A model generated the notes under the pieces. It was not told where the DNA came from. It made no database searches and saw only the letters and a list, made by a program, of their open reading frames with translations. From Bacillus sp. FJAT-45350 (lineage in GTDB: Bacteria > Bacillota > Bacilli > Bacillales > NISU01), in the NCBI RefSeq assembly GCF_002335805.1, contig NZ_NISU01000001.1:124001-188000 (forward strand): 64,000 nucleotides of DNA, given 5' to 3'. This document shows, piece by piece, positions 9,984 to 18,118 of the stretch; positions within the stretch are counted from its first letter, which is position 1, and each line of letters begins with the position of its first letter. Both the position numbers and the translations under genes were made by a program.

Positions 9984-10583
9984 CTATAATAGCTGCTCTA
10001 CTTCCTCACGACGATTTAATAGCTTTTTTAAACGACTTTTATGAGAGCGAACCCTCATATTATTACTTTCTTGTAATGCCTCGTGAAGCTCCATTAATTC
10101 ATAATCAATCTCCATATTCATAATATTAAATATTGTTTGTGGCTCAAGGTTATGGTCATACTCCCTGTACTCAATAATCGATCCATGTTTGTTCATAATG
10201 ATTTTTTCACTCCCATCAATTTCGATAATCGATTGAATGTCCCCCGTCTTGTAACATGTGATATAGAGGGGACCGTCAGTGAACTTCTTTACAACTCCAT
10301 TTCCACTAAACTGTGAGATAATCACTTCTAGGGATTCAGCAATTATTGCATCGTTCACTGTAAGATGGTCAACGTCAAGAGTAAGAAAATCGTTATTACG
10401 TACAAATGGAATTTCGTATATTAATTCTTCGTTGTCAATGAGTAAATAAATGGTGTCTTCCTCATACCGCCAAAAGAGAGAAAAATTTTCTTCCATTAAC
10501 TTTTTAATGAAATCATGGAGTGCAGGTTTCGAAATTTCAATATAGAGGTCAGAAAATTCAGCTTCGTAGTAATGTTGGGTCAC
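9984..10583 (-). CDS. Hypothetical protein (199 aa)
   Basis: This soluble acidic protein begins MTQHYYEAEFSDLYIEISK. It has an alternating beta-strand region for the first 150 residues and a basic helical C-terminus (SHKSRLKKLLNRREEVEQLL). I see no signal peptide, membrane segment or catalytic motif and do not recognise the family. An AGAGGGGTG-type ribosome site precedes the ATG. It is monocistronic, with its own T-tract terminator. Confidence 0.65.
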   Translation of the reverse strand: MTQHYYEAEFSDLYIEISKPALHDFIKKLMEENFSLFWRYEEDTIYLLIDNEELIYEIPFVRNNDFLTLDVDHLTVNDAIIAESLEVIISQFSGNGVVKKFTDGPLYITCYKTGDIQSIIEIDGSEKIIMNKHGSIIEYREYDHNLEPQTIFNIMNMEIDYELMELHEALQESNNMRVRSHKSRLKKLLNRREEVEQLL

Positions 10584-10760
10584 TAATATACACCCCTCTT
10601 TTTAAACTTTGTGAAGAGACTTTTGTTGCTACATCTTATGCAACTAACTACAAAAAAAGAAGTATATTCAGCAAGGAAACGAGCCCTTATAAAAAATAGG
10701 CAAGCATGGAGGGGGCTAAAATTAGTACTTTAGGAGAGGAATGGCCTGTTTTAAAAGAAA

Positions 10761-10802
10761 GAAAAAAGATGTACAGAAAGGAAAAAAGTTCCTCTTTGTA
10801 CA
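10761..10802 (-). terminator. Terminator of the acetyltransferase gene
   Basis: On the minus strand TGTACAAAGAGGAA pairs imperfectly with TTCCTTTCTGTACA, followed by CTTTTTTC. It lies 20 bp past the stop at 10823. Confidence 0.65.
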
Positions 10803-10822
10803 CCTATTATAAAGTGAAGAAA

Positions 10823-11278
10823 TTATGAGCGCCCATATCCATAACGCTTTGATACGATATCATAGAAACCGAGTGAGTTATAGAGGGATTTTGTTGCTTC
10901 GTTGTTTACACCGGTCTCAAGTTCTATCCGTTTGATATCATTATCCTCTGCCCAATAAATAACTTTTAAAAGCAATTTCTTTGCAATACCCTGATTCCGG
11001 TATTCTTTGTGTACATAAAGGTCATTTAACCAAAGGTAATGTCCACCTTTATTAAGACTTATCCCAATATTGAAGAAAGCAACGCCTATAATCGTTTCTT
11101 TATCTTCTGCAACAAATAATCTAGCAGAAGAATCCTCTTGTAATGTTAGTTCAATAGCTTCTAGAAGTAGTTCATAAGCATCGTCAGCGCCTATTGATTC
11201 CATTTGCCCCATTAGAAGGTCGGCAATCTTGATGCGGAGCGAGTGGTCTGCATTATTTGGTACACGAAAAATTTTCAT
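10823..11278 (-). CDS. GNAT-family N-acetyltransferase
   Basis: This 151-residue protein has the GNAT fold. A long N-terminal helix pair is followed by the strand LFVAEDKETIIGVAFF, the motif A acetyl-CoA loop VHKEYRNQGIAKKLL at about residues 90-105, and the motif B region RIELETGVNNEATKSLYNSLGF. Such enzymes transfer acetyl from acetyl-CoA to an amine; the substrate cannot be read from the sequence. It is monocistronic. Confidence 0.85.
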   Translation of the reverse strand: MKIFRVPNNADHSLRIKIADLLMGQMESIGADDAYELLLEAIELTLQEDSSARLFVAEDKETIIGVAFFNIGISLNKGGHYLWLNDLYVHKEYRNQGIAKKLLLKVIYWAEDNDIKRIELETGVNNEATKSLYNSLGFYDIVSKRYGYGRS

Positions 11279-11484
11279 TACCTAGTCCCCCAATCATAAA
11301 CTAGTCTATTCAGTACTAGCTATGAAAATTACTTTTATTAAAAACTCGAAAGTATACAATTCTATCAATCAAAAAAACATAGTGAAAACACACTTACTAG
11401 ATTATCACAAAACGATTGAAGGGAGTAGGAATATTATGAATAAAAAGTGTGTACTAATATTTTTTAATTTTAACTAATAAAAGA

Positions 11485-11517
11485 GGTTATCTTAGATAGA
11501 AGACTTCTAAGACAACC
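11485..11517. terminator. Terminator hairpin
   Basis: GGTTATCTTAGA (11485-11496) pairs with TCTAAGACAACC (11506-11517), with one G-U pair. It lies just past the stop of the minus gene at 11539-11760. Confidence 0.65.
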
Positions 11518-11538
11518 CCATTCTTGCTCTGTTTATTG

Positions 11539-11760
11539 TTAATATAGTTTTGTTTCAAGTGAATTTAATTGATTTTGCATATCAGCTAGTTGTTCTTTTT
11601 CAGCTGTAGTAGAATTTGCAAAGGCAGAAGATAAATTATTCTTTGCCTTTTCCATTTCTGCTCGAGCAAGTTCAATTTCTTCTGAGGACTGAGCGTTAGA
11701 AGCCATTTGTTCAACAATTTCAATAGCATTTCTAGCTTCTTGGAATAGTTTATTACCCAT
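11539..11760 (-). CDS. Small helical protein, DUF3813-like
   Basis: This 73-residue protein (MGNKLFQEARNAIEIVEQMA) is almost entirely amphipathic helix with heptad spacing. It matches my memory of the short DUF3813 proteins of Bacillus, whose function is unknown. Its ATG shares one base with the stop of the upstream small gene (TAATG), so the two are coupled. Confidence 0.65.
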   Translation of the reverse strand: MGNKLFQEARNAIEIVEQMASNAQSSEEIELARAEMEKAKNNLSSAFANSTTAEKEQLADMQNQLNSLETKLY

Positions 11761-11909
11761 TATTTATCACCTGCAGTATCATTATTTGTATTGGTTTCGC
11801 TTTCTTCAAGATCAACCATTGTTGGAATTACTTCATAACGCTCTTCTTTAGTCGGTGTCGGTTCGTGACTTTGTCCAAATTGCTCCTTTGAAGTGGAACG
11901 TTTACTCAT
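11760..11909 (-). CDS. Small hydrophilic hypothetical protein (49 aa)
   Basis: This frame begins MSKRSTSKEQFGQSHEPTP and ends ESETNTNNDTAGDK. It is polar, Thr/Glu-rich and probably disordered. An AGGAGC-type ribosome site precedes the ATG, and the stop overlaps the next start as TAATG. This coupling is the main reason to call it real. No family is recognised. Confidence 0.6.
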   Translation of the reverse strand: MSKRSTSKEQFGQSHEPTPTKEERYEVIPTMVDLEESETNTNNDTAGDK

Positions 11910-12248
11910 TGATAACAGCTCCTATCAGATAATTTCAATAGTAGTTTCCCCAAGATTAAACCGATTATGTAATGATATATACCACAAGAGTTAAATAGTT
12001 TTTTGAGTTGTGTTTTTAATGAGTGAATAGTGATTCCAAAAATTACCTCTATATGTGTATCAAGTATAGGTTCATGGTAATACTTAAGATTAGTCTGTAT
12101 TAGACATAGAAACTCCTTTTGTTCAAAATATTGTTAGAAAATAGGCAGTAGTTTACCCCTAAGCGTACAAGAGAAAATGTGCTATAGTTAGTATAGTCTT
12201 AAAGATTAGTTATAACTGTGATTTACCTTATGATAAGGAGGAAAACTC
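11910..12248. other. Divergent intergenic region upstream of ctaG
   Basis: About 340 bp are A/T-rich without an open frame or strong hairpin. It must hold promoters for the minus small-gene pair and the plus ctaG operon. The only firm element I see is AAGGAGGA, the ctaG ribosome site at its right edge. Confidence 0.4.
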
Positions 12249-13184
12249 ATGATAGAACAATTATTAACTAGCTTTGGGTTTCGAGCATTGTGGACACCTG
12301 AGTTAATTGTTATTTTGGCTATAGTAGGAGCAGTTTATTTTACTCTTATTACAAAATGGCGTCATCTTTTTAAAGATTCAGAACCAGTAAGAGTACGTCA
12401 GAAGGTGTATTTTGTTCTTGCTTTAATTGCATTATACATTGGGTGGGGAAGTCCATTATATATAGCAGGACACATTATGATCAGCTTTCATATGACACAA
12501 ATGGTGTTTGCTTATTTTATAGCTGTGCCATTGTTTATTATTTCCATGCCTAAATGGTTGCTATATGCGATCAAACGTAAAGTGGAGAATTATTTATTAG
12601 GTAGGATTGCCGGTAAGTTATTTATGAACCCGATAATCGGTCTACTGATTTTTAATGGTCTTTTTTCTTTTTACCATATACCGTTAGTTTTTGATACGTT
12701 GATGCAACAAGTATATCTTCATAGCTTGTATGAAGTTTTCATGTTTATTGGTGCTACAATTATGTGGTGGCATATGATTGCGCCTCTGCCTAGTAGTGCA
12801 ACGTTATCTGATCTAAAGAGAATTGGCTATATCTTTGCTAATGGTGCATTAATATTACCTGCATGTGCGCTAATTATCTTTGCTGGTAAACCACTTTATA
12901 GTGTTTATACAGATCCTAACACGTGGGCAACGGTTATGTCTTATTGTTTACCTGCAGGGGCATCTATCCCATACGGTCTTTTTGATGGTCCTAATCCATT
13001 TTCACCACTTAGTGCCACTCATGATCAACAGCTTGCAGGTGTACTAATGAAGATTATGCAAGAAATTACGTATGGTATTACTGTAGGGTATGTATTTAAG
13101 CAATGGATTAGTAAAGAAAAACAGTCAGACGGACCATCAATTAGTGATATTCCGACAACAACAATGCCAAGAGCAACTAAATAA
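12249..13184 (+). CDS. ctaG: CtaG cytochrome c oxidase assembly factor
   Basis: This 311-residue protein has about seven membrane segments and CtaG_caa3 features: a conserved early Trp/Tyr/Gly segment (IGWGSPLY), the His-containing helix HIMISFHMTQMV, and a later DQQLAGVLMKIMQEITYG near the end. CtaG is needed for insertion of copper into caa3-type oxidase in Bacillus. Here it heads an operon with a SCO copper chaperone (16 bp gap), a YtkA-like lipoprotein and a selenoprotein candidate, which fits copper delivery to a terminal oxidase. The ATG follows AAGGAGGAAAACTC. Confidence 0.88.
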   Translation: MIEQLLTSFGFRALWTPELIVILAIVGAVYFTLITKWRHLFKDSEPVRVRQKVYFVLALIALYIGWGSPLYIAGHIMISFHMTQMVFAYFIAVPLFIISMPKWLLYAIKRKVENYLLGRIAGKLFMNPIIGLLIFNGLFSFYHIPLVFDTLMQQVYLHSLYEVFMFIGATIMWWHMIAPLPSSATLSDLKRIGYIFANGALILPACALIIFAGKPLYSVYTDPNTWATVMSYCLPAGASIPYGLFDGPNPFSPLSATHDQQLAGVLMKIMQEITYGITVGYVFKQWISKEKQSDGPSISDIPTTTMPRATK

Positions 13185-13200
13185 TAGAGGAGATAGGGCA

Positions 13201-13800
13201 ATGCGCATTAAACTATTCATTACAGTATTTGTTGCCACTTTAACTCTTTCAGGCTGTGGGTGGTTATATCAATCACATGGGGATGAAACACCTAACTCTG
13301 ATATTTCTGCTTCAGAGCTGCAAGTTCCAGAGTTTGAATTTGTAAATCAATTTGATGAGAGCTTTGGTTCAAAAGACCTTGAGGGGCAAATGTGGATTAC
13401 TAGTATGATTTTTACTAGGTGTCCAACTGTTTGTAATATGATGACACCAAACATGGGAATTTTACAGGAAGCTCTTAAGGAAGAGGGGTTAGATGTTAAG
13501 CTAGTTTCGTTTACCGTTGATCCTGAATTTGATAACCCAGAGCGCTTAAGAACATACGGAGAGAATAACGCTGCGGATTTTGATCGTTGGATTTTCCTAA
13601 CAGGTTATACACAAGAGGAGTTTATTGATTTCTCTGCGGATGCATTTGCTACTCTAGTCATGGAAATACCTGATAGTGATGATATTGTTCATGGTACAAG
13701 CTTCTTTCTAGTTGATGGGAAAGGAAATGTTATTAGAAGGTATGACGGTTTAAAGTCTGACCCAACTCCTATTATTAACGATTTAAAGAAAATTAATTAA
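13201..13800 (+). CDS. SCO1/SenC-family copper chaperone lipoprotein
   Basis: This 199-residue protein has lipobox LSGC (Cys19) and a thioredoxin-like SCO domain. The copper-binding set is complete: Cys74 and Cys78 in TRCPTVC and His164 in IVHGTSFFLVD. SCO proteins load CuA or reduce its cysteines during oxidase assembly, outside the membrane. The start at 13201 is chosen over an in-frame site 37 codons upstream because GAGGAGATAGGG precedes it and the signal peptide begins there. It lies between ctaG and a FixH/YtkA-like gene. Confidence 0.9.
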   Translation: MRIKLFITVFVATLTLSGCGWLYQSHGDETPNSDISASELQVPEFEFVNQFDESFGSKDLEGQMWITSMIFTRCPTVCNMMTPNMGILQEALKEEGLDVKLVSFTVDPEFDNPERLRTYGENNAADFDRWIFLTGYTQEEFIDFSADAFATLVMEIPDSDDIVHGTSFFLVDGKGNVIRRYDGLKSDPTPIINDLKKIN

Positions 13801-13825
13801 AATAATGTGAGGTTTGAATTTTATT

Positions 13826-14386
13826 ATGAGAAAAATAATGATATTATCCTCTATTATGCTAGCTATAATGATTTTTTTAACAGCATGTGGAGAAGAAGAA
13901 GCAGTACCTTGTGGAAATACACTAGTACCAATAGAAGTTAGCTTTTCTTGGGATTCAGTTGAACTTGATAGTGGAGCGGAAGTAGAGTTTGAGGCAATCG
14001 TAACACATGATGAAATTCCAGTTGATAATGCTCAAGAGGTTATTTTTGAAATTTGGGAGCATGGTAATGAAGACTATCATTTCATGGAAGAGACTGTCGT
14101 AGAAGGTGACGGACGCTACACGCTTGATTGGACTTTTGACCGTGACGGTGTTTATTATGTCTATTATCATGTAACGGCATGTAGCATGCACAGAATGGAA
14201 AAAGTGCAAATCGTTATCGGTGACGTTGATGTTGATGCTATACTAGCAGAGCCAGACATCGGTTCAAAATGGAGTAATAGTCATGAACATGGTCACGGAG
14301 AAGGTGATGATGAACATGAGGAACATGAAGATGGTCATGAAGAAGATCATTCAAGCCATGAACATGATGAACATGATGCGGAATAA
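13826..14386 (+). CDS. YtkA/FixH-like lipoprotein with His/Glu/Asp-rich tail
   Basis: This protein has lipobox LTAC and a Cys pair near the mature N-terminus (VPCGNT). One Ig-like YtkA domain ends in VYYVYYHVTACSMHRMEKVQIVI. The last 40 residues are almost entirely His, Glu, Asp, Gly and Ser (for example DEHEEHEDGHEEDHSS), a plausible Cu or Zn buffer outside the membrane. YtkA-like domains occur with oxidase biogenesis genes, matching ctaG and SCO upstream. I use the ATG at 13826; the TTG at 13814 is too close to the GTGAGG ribosome site. The metal role is inference. Confidence 0.8.
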   Translation: MRKIMILSSIMLAIMIFLTACGEEEAVPCGNTLVPIEVSFSWDSVELDSGAEVEFEAIVTHDEIPVDNAQEVIFEIWEHGNEDYHFMEETVVEGDGRYTLDWTFDRDGVYYVYYHVTACSMHRMEKVQIVIGDVDVDAILAEPDIGSKWSNSHEHGHGEGDDEHEEHEDGHEEDHSSHEHDEHDAE

Positions 14387-14413
14387 TAATATTAGGGAGT
14401 AGTGGATATTGTG

Positions 14414-14929
14414 ATGATAAAAAAAACATCATGGCTCCTTCCAATAGCAGTGTTTTTTATACTAAGCTCGATTTTACTTTCTGGATGTGGTGGACAAGAA
14501 GAAGCTTCTGATGGACCACTTGTTCTTTTAAACGAGCAAAATGAAGAGGTATCTTTAACAAATAAAGACAGAGCTACGATACTTTTTCACTTCACTGAAA
14601 TTGGCTGAGGACTTTGCCAACAGCAACTAGTTGAGTTGCAGGACCATTTGCATTTATTTGAGGAAGTAGATGCTGATATTTATGCAATTAGCATTGATTC
14701 CACTAGTAATCATCAGCGTTTAAAAGAAGCCGGAGAATTTACGTTTGCATTTCTATCAGACCCTGAGTTTAACGTCATTGAGCATACGAATATGAGAAAT
14801 GAAAATGTTTCTCATAGGGGTTTCAGTATCCTTGATGCTGATGGGAATCATGTCTATTCTCATATTAATGACTTCTTTGGTAATGAAATTGAAGAAACGT
14901 ATAGTATCATTGTTGAAAATTTACAATAA
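14414..14929 (+). CDS. Selenocysteine-containing peroxiredoxin-like lipoprotein (TGA recoded)
   Basis: Read through the TGA at 14606-14608, the frame encodes 171 residues: a lipoprotein signal (LLSGC, Cys25), then a redoxin domain. The beta strand [11 protein letters not shown] leads into U65-G-L-C68-QQQLVELQ, followed by [24 protein letters not shown] and a [11 protein letters not shown] strand. This is the layout of AhpC/TSA-type proteins whose motif is CxxC; here the first Cys is TGA. The downstream 107 codons stay in the same frame and complete the fold, which argues against a random nonsense mutation. A candidate SECIS hairpin follows the TGA. It is the last gene of the ctaG-SCO-YtkA operon. 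GTG at 14402 or 14411 are alternative starts. Confidence 0.8.
14606..14642 (+). promoter_or_regulatory. Candidate bacterial SECIS element, peroxiredoxin-like gene
   Basis: Directly after TGA 14606-14608, GCAACT (14623-14628) pairs with AGTTGC (14634-14639) around the loop AGTTG. The second loop base is G, and the loop begins 20 nt after the TGA. Known bacterial SECIS elements have a short stem, a G in the first two loop bases and roughly this spacing. The hairpin lies inside the coding region, as bacterial SECIS elements do. Confidence 0.65.
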
Positions 14930-14937
14930 GAACGATG

Positions 14938-14990
14938 AAAAAGTCGAAGAACTCATTCCTAATATAGGTAGTTCTCCGGCTTTTTCTTTT
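14938..14990 (+). terminator. Terminator of the ctaG operon
   Basis: AAAAAGTCGAAGAACT (14938-14953) pairs, with one mismatch and one G-U, with AGTTCTCCGGCTTTTT (14970-14985), followed by more T. It starts 8 nt after the TAA that ends the readthrough frame, which supports 14929 as the true gene end. Confidence 0.85.
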
Positions 14991-14991
14991 T

Positions 14992-15335
14992 TACTGTTTA
15001 AATCTTGTATTGGAGTTACGTTTGGTGAAACAGAAAGAGAACTGTCCTTTTGCCAACATGCCATTACAAATAAAAAGCCTCTGATTGTAGAAGATTCTTT
15101 AGAAGATGAGAGATTTAAAGATAATCCACTTGTAAAGGACCACGGTATTCGGTTTTATGCGGGGGCACCATTAGTAACTGAAAAAGGAAACTATTTAGGC
15201 ACTTTATGTATTATTGACGATAAACCAATTAATGAATGTTTATCTTCTATTGTACTTAGTTCTTATAAACGTCCAGAAAAACTTCCAGAAAAACTTCCAG
15301 ATGATATTACCATTGTTTCTATTGAAGTAAGTTGA
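14992..15335 (+). pseudogene. Remnant of a GAF-domain sensor gene
   Basis: The frame from about 14992 encodes the end of a GAF domain: [20 protein letters not shown], then [22 protein letters not shown] and [12 protein letters not shown]. This resembles the GAF part of sensor kinases or diguanylate cyclases. There is no start codon or N-terminal half of its own; the open frame upstream is the peroxiredoxin-like gene read out of frame. After the GAF end only a non-homologous tail remains, with a short repeat (PEKLPEKLP). No output domain follows. It is best read as a fragment left by a deletion or insertion. Confidence 0.7.
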
Positions 15336-15428
15336 ATAACTTTTGTTAAAGAGTAGCCATTAAAAATGAGAGCACTGAAAAAGTCCAAGGTAGTGTATTA
15401 AAAAGGAAGTAATGGCTCCACATGTTGC

Positions 15429-15466
15429 AAGCCTGCTATGAGTTAACTCATAGCAGGCTTTTTTTT
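15429..15466 (+). terminator. Strong rho-independent terminator
   Basis: The perfect palindrome 15429-15460 (arms AAGCCTGCTATGAGTT and its complement) is followed by eight T. It insulates the arginine operon from upstream transcription. Confidence 0.85.
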
Positions 15467-15501
15467 AAAAGAGGCAACGGTTTCATACATTACATAAAGC
15501 T

Positions 15502-15534
15502 GACTGAAAAAGTGAAGTGTACACTTTTTCAGTC
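15502..15534. repeat. 13-bp inverted repeat
   Basis: GACTGAAAAAGTG (15502-15514) and its exact complement (15522-15534) are separated by 7 nt. A partial copy, ACTGAAAAAGTCC, occurs near 15374. There is no T tract. It may be a decayed insertion-sequence end or a second insulating hairpin. The surrounding 15336-15690 region has no gene. Confidence 0.5.
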
Positions 15535-15692
15535 GAATCTGTAAATGGCTATTCTTTTTTTATAATCAATAATTTCTGAAACTATTTTTTATACAATATC
15601 AGTAATCATAATAATTATATTGATTACTGATATTCCTTTAATGAAAACAAAACAATAGATTTAAGAAAATTAAAATTAAAATAAAAATACAG

Positions 15693-15721
15693 TTGCATTT
15701 ATTTTTATTCATACTTATAAT
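15693..15721 (+). promoter_or_regulatory. Arginine operon promoter with overlapping ArgR (AhrC) box
   Basis: The -35 TTGCAT (15693-15698) and -10 TATAAT (15716-15721) are separated by exactly 17 nt. The spacer is the ARG box: on the minus strand it reads TATGAATAAAAATAAATGCA, close to the Bacillus AhrC consensus. ArgR bound with arginine would block the polymerase here. Confidence 0.85.
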
Positions 15722-15759
15722 AAAAAACAACATAAATGATACGTGGGGAGAGAAGAGAT

Positions 15760-16797
15760 ATGAGAGCAGCAATTATTGGGGCCACAGGATACGGTGGTGC
15801 AGAGTTAATCCGTTTATTACATAATCATCCCGAGGTAACGTTAAGTTCAGTTCATTCATCTTCACAACAGGGGGTATCCATATCAGAAACATACCCTCAT
15901 CTAAACAATGTAGTTGATTTAGACCTAGAGGATATTCAAGCAAAACTAATTAAAGAGAAAGCAGAGGTTGTCTTTCTTTCGACTCCACCAGGAGTATCGA
16001 ACAAGGTAAGTGAATCTCTTTTATTAGAGGGTCTGAAGGTTATTGACTTATCCGGAGACCTACGGCTAAAGGATCGTGATGTGTATGAACAATGGTATGG
16101 GATTGAGGCAGCTCCACAACAACTAATAAATAATGCAGTATATGGCTTAACTGAGTGGGCAAAAGAGGAAGTACAAGGGGCAAAACTAATATCAAATCCA
16201 GGCTGTTATCCTACAGCGACATTATTAGGTTTAGCACCGTTAATGGTTGAAAAGCTAGTTGAACCTAAATCGATAATTATAGATGCGAAGAGTGGTACTT
16301 CAGGAGCAGGTCGTACACCGACTGCGATAACTCATTACGCAGAAATGAATGAGAATTTTAAAATCTATAAAGTTAACCAGCATAAGCATATTCCTGAAAT
16401 TGAGCAGGGGTTACATGGATGGGATGAACGAGTATCAACAGTTACGTTTAGTACTCATCTTGTACCAATGGTAAGGGGTATCATGTCGACTATTTATGCA
16501 CAAGCAACAAATCCGATGTCAGAGGAACAACTACGTGAGCTATACGAAACAATGTATGAACAATCGCCATTTGTACGTATAAGGAAAAATGGACAGTTCC
16601 CATCAACGAAAGAAGTCTATGGAACGAACTATTGTGATATTGGAATCACATATGATGAGCGTACTGGACGAATTACAGTTGTATCAGTAATTGATAATCT
16701 TGTTAAGGGTGCAGCTGGTCAGGCGATTCAGAATTTAAATGTTATGCAAGGATTTGATGAAAAAATGGGCTTAGATTTAGTCCCATTGTATCCATAA
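15760..16797 (+). CDS. argC: N-acetyl-gamma-glutamyl-phosphate reductase
   Basis: This 345-residue enzyme carries out the NADPH-dependent third step of ornithine synthesis. The N-terminal Rossmann motif GATGYGGAELIRLL (residues 5-18) and the catalytic SNPGCYPTA segment (Cys about 148) are intact. The ATG at 15760 is preferred over the one eight codons upstream, as GenBank-type ArgC proteins begin MRAAIIGATGYGG and a GGGGAGAG site lies before it. It is the first gene of a seven-gene operon argC-J-B-D-carA-B-argF, the B. subtilis order, and is repressed by arginine through the box upstream. Confidence 0.95.
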   Translation: MRAAIIGATGYGGAELIRLLHNHPEVTLSSVHSSSQQGVSISETYPHLNNVVDLDLEDIQAKLIKEKAEVVFLSTPPGVSNKVSESLLLEGLKVIDLSGDLRLKDRDVYEQWYGIEAAPQQLINNAVYGLTEWAKEEVQGAKLISNPGCYPTATLLGLAPLMVEKLVEPKSIIIDAKSGTSGAGRTPTAITHYAEMNENFKIYKVNQHKHIPEIEQGLHGWDERVSTVTFSTHLVPMVRGIMSTIYAQATNPMSEEQLRELYETMYEQSPFVRIRKNGQFPSTKEVYGTNYCDIGITYDERTGRITVVSVIDNLVKGAAGQAIQNLNVMQGFDEKMGLDLVPLYP

Positions 16798-16820
16798 AGA
16801 GAAAATTTGAGGTGAACATC

Positions 16821-18044
16821 GTGAGCGTAAATACAATCGAAATTATAGAAGAGGGAAGTGTCACTACACCAAAAGGGTTTAAAGCAACAGGGGTGGCATC
16901 TGGTATTAAAAAAAATGGACGTTTAGATTTAGGTGCAATTATATGTGACGTTCCTGCAAGTAGTGCGGCCGTTTATACACTAAATAAAGTTCAGGCAGCA
17001 CCGTTAAAGGTAACACAAGAGGCAATTGCCAAAGAAGGGAAGCTTCAGGCAATTATCGTAAATAGCGGAAATGCTAATGCGTGTACAGGAACAAAAGGGT
17101 TAGATGATGCATATAAAATGCAAGAAGCAGGAGCGGAGAAGTTTAACCTACCTACGCATTATGTAGCTGTTACTTCAACCGGTGTCATTGGAGAATTGTT
17201 ACCGATGGATAACTTACTTTCAGGTATTACACAATTAGCTCCAGAAGGAAATGAGACAGCTGCTACTACATTTAACGAAGCGATTTTAACAACTGATATT
17301 ATACAAAAACATGCATGTGTACAAACAAACATAGACGGCAAGATTGTCACAGTTGCTGGTACTGCTAAAGGTTCAGGGATGATTCACCCTAATATGGCAA
17401 CAATGCTTGGATTTATTACAACAGACGCTAACATCACACCAGGTAACCTTCAGCGAGCGCTATCTGAAGTTACGGACGAAACCTTTAATCGAATTACAGT
17501 TGATGGAGATACATCAACAAATGATATGGTTGTTGTTATGGCAAGTGGCTTAGCTGAAAACGACTTTTTAACGCCTGAACACCCTGAATGGTCTACATTT
17601 GTGGCAGCACTTAAGCAAACAAGTGAAACATTAGCTAAAAAGATTGCACGTGACGGTGAAGGAGCAACAAAATTAATTGAAGTTCAAGTCAAAGGTGCAA
17701 AAACAGATATAGATGCAGGAAAAGTAGCTAAACAAATTGTTGGCTCGTCTCTTGTTAAAACAGCGATTTTTGGAACAGATGCAAACTGGGGACGTATAAT
17801 ATGCGCAATTGGTTATAGTGGAGCAGATATTGACCCAGATAAAATTGATATTGCGGTTGGACCGATTGAAACATTAAAAAATAGTCAACCACTTCCTTTT
17901 TCAGAGGAAGATGCGAAGTCTTATTTAGAGAAAGAGAATATTACTATATTCGTAGATTTACATGCCGGTAATGGATTTGGTAAGGCATGGGGTTGTGATT
18001 TATCTTATGACTATGTACGTATTAATGCGGGATATAGAACGTAA
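16821..18044 (+). CDS. argJ: Bifunctional glutamate N-acetyltransferase / ornithine acetyltransferase
   Basis: This 407-residue proenzyme recycles the acetyl group from N-acetylornithine to glutamate, so the pathway is cyclic. The self-cleavage site is visible in GSGMIHPNMATMLGF, where the Thr after MA becomes the nucleophile of the beta chain. The GTG at 16821 is chosen because GAGGTGA lies 5-6 nt upstream; the in-frame GTG at 16812 overlaps that ribosome site. It follows argC by 23 bp. Confidence 0.95.
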   Translation: MSVNTIEIIEEGSVTTPKGFKATGVASGIKKNGRLDLGAIICDVPASSAAVYTLNKVQAAPLKVTQEAIAKEGKLQAIIVNSGNANACTGTKGLDDAYKMQEAGAEKFNLPTHYVAVTSTGVIGELLPMDNLLSGITQLAPEGNETAATTFNEAILTTDIIQKHACVQTNIDGKIVTVAGTAKGSGMIHPNMATMLGFITTDANITPGNLQRALSEVTDETFNRITVDGDTSTNDMVVVMASGLAENDFLTPEHPEWSTFVAALKQTSETLAKKIARDGEGATKLIEVQVKGAKTDIDAGKVAKQIVGSSLVKTAIFGTDANWGRIICAIGYSGADIDPDKIDIAVGPIETLKNSQPLPFSEEDAKSYLEKENITIFVDLHAGNGFGKAWGCDLSYDYVRINAGYRT

Positions 18045-18118
18045 CTACGAAGCTATAATGTAAATGCTGAGTTACAGTGGAGCTATTGCTTAGATACAAT
18101 CGAAATGAGGGAAGATAC

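Noticed and set aside
10741-10812. 22-codon frame after AGGAGAGGA
   Set aside because: It overlaps the terminator of the acetyltransferase gene and has no recognisable sequence; too short to support.
11436-11477. 13-codon frame with a plausible ribosome site before a hairpin, like a leader peptide
   Set aside because: No gene follows on the plus strand for it to regulate; the hairpin belongs to the minus-strand gene.
14799-15335. A single 178-aa ORF with a hydrophobic N-terminus and a GAF end
   Set aside because: Its first 45 or so codons are the peroxiredoxin-like gene read in another frame and it runs across a strong terminator; only the GAF remnant is meaningful.
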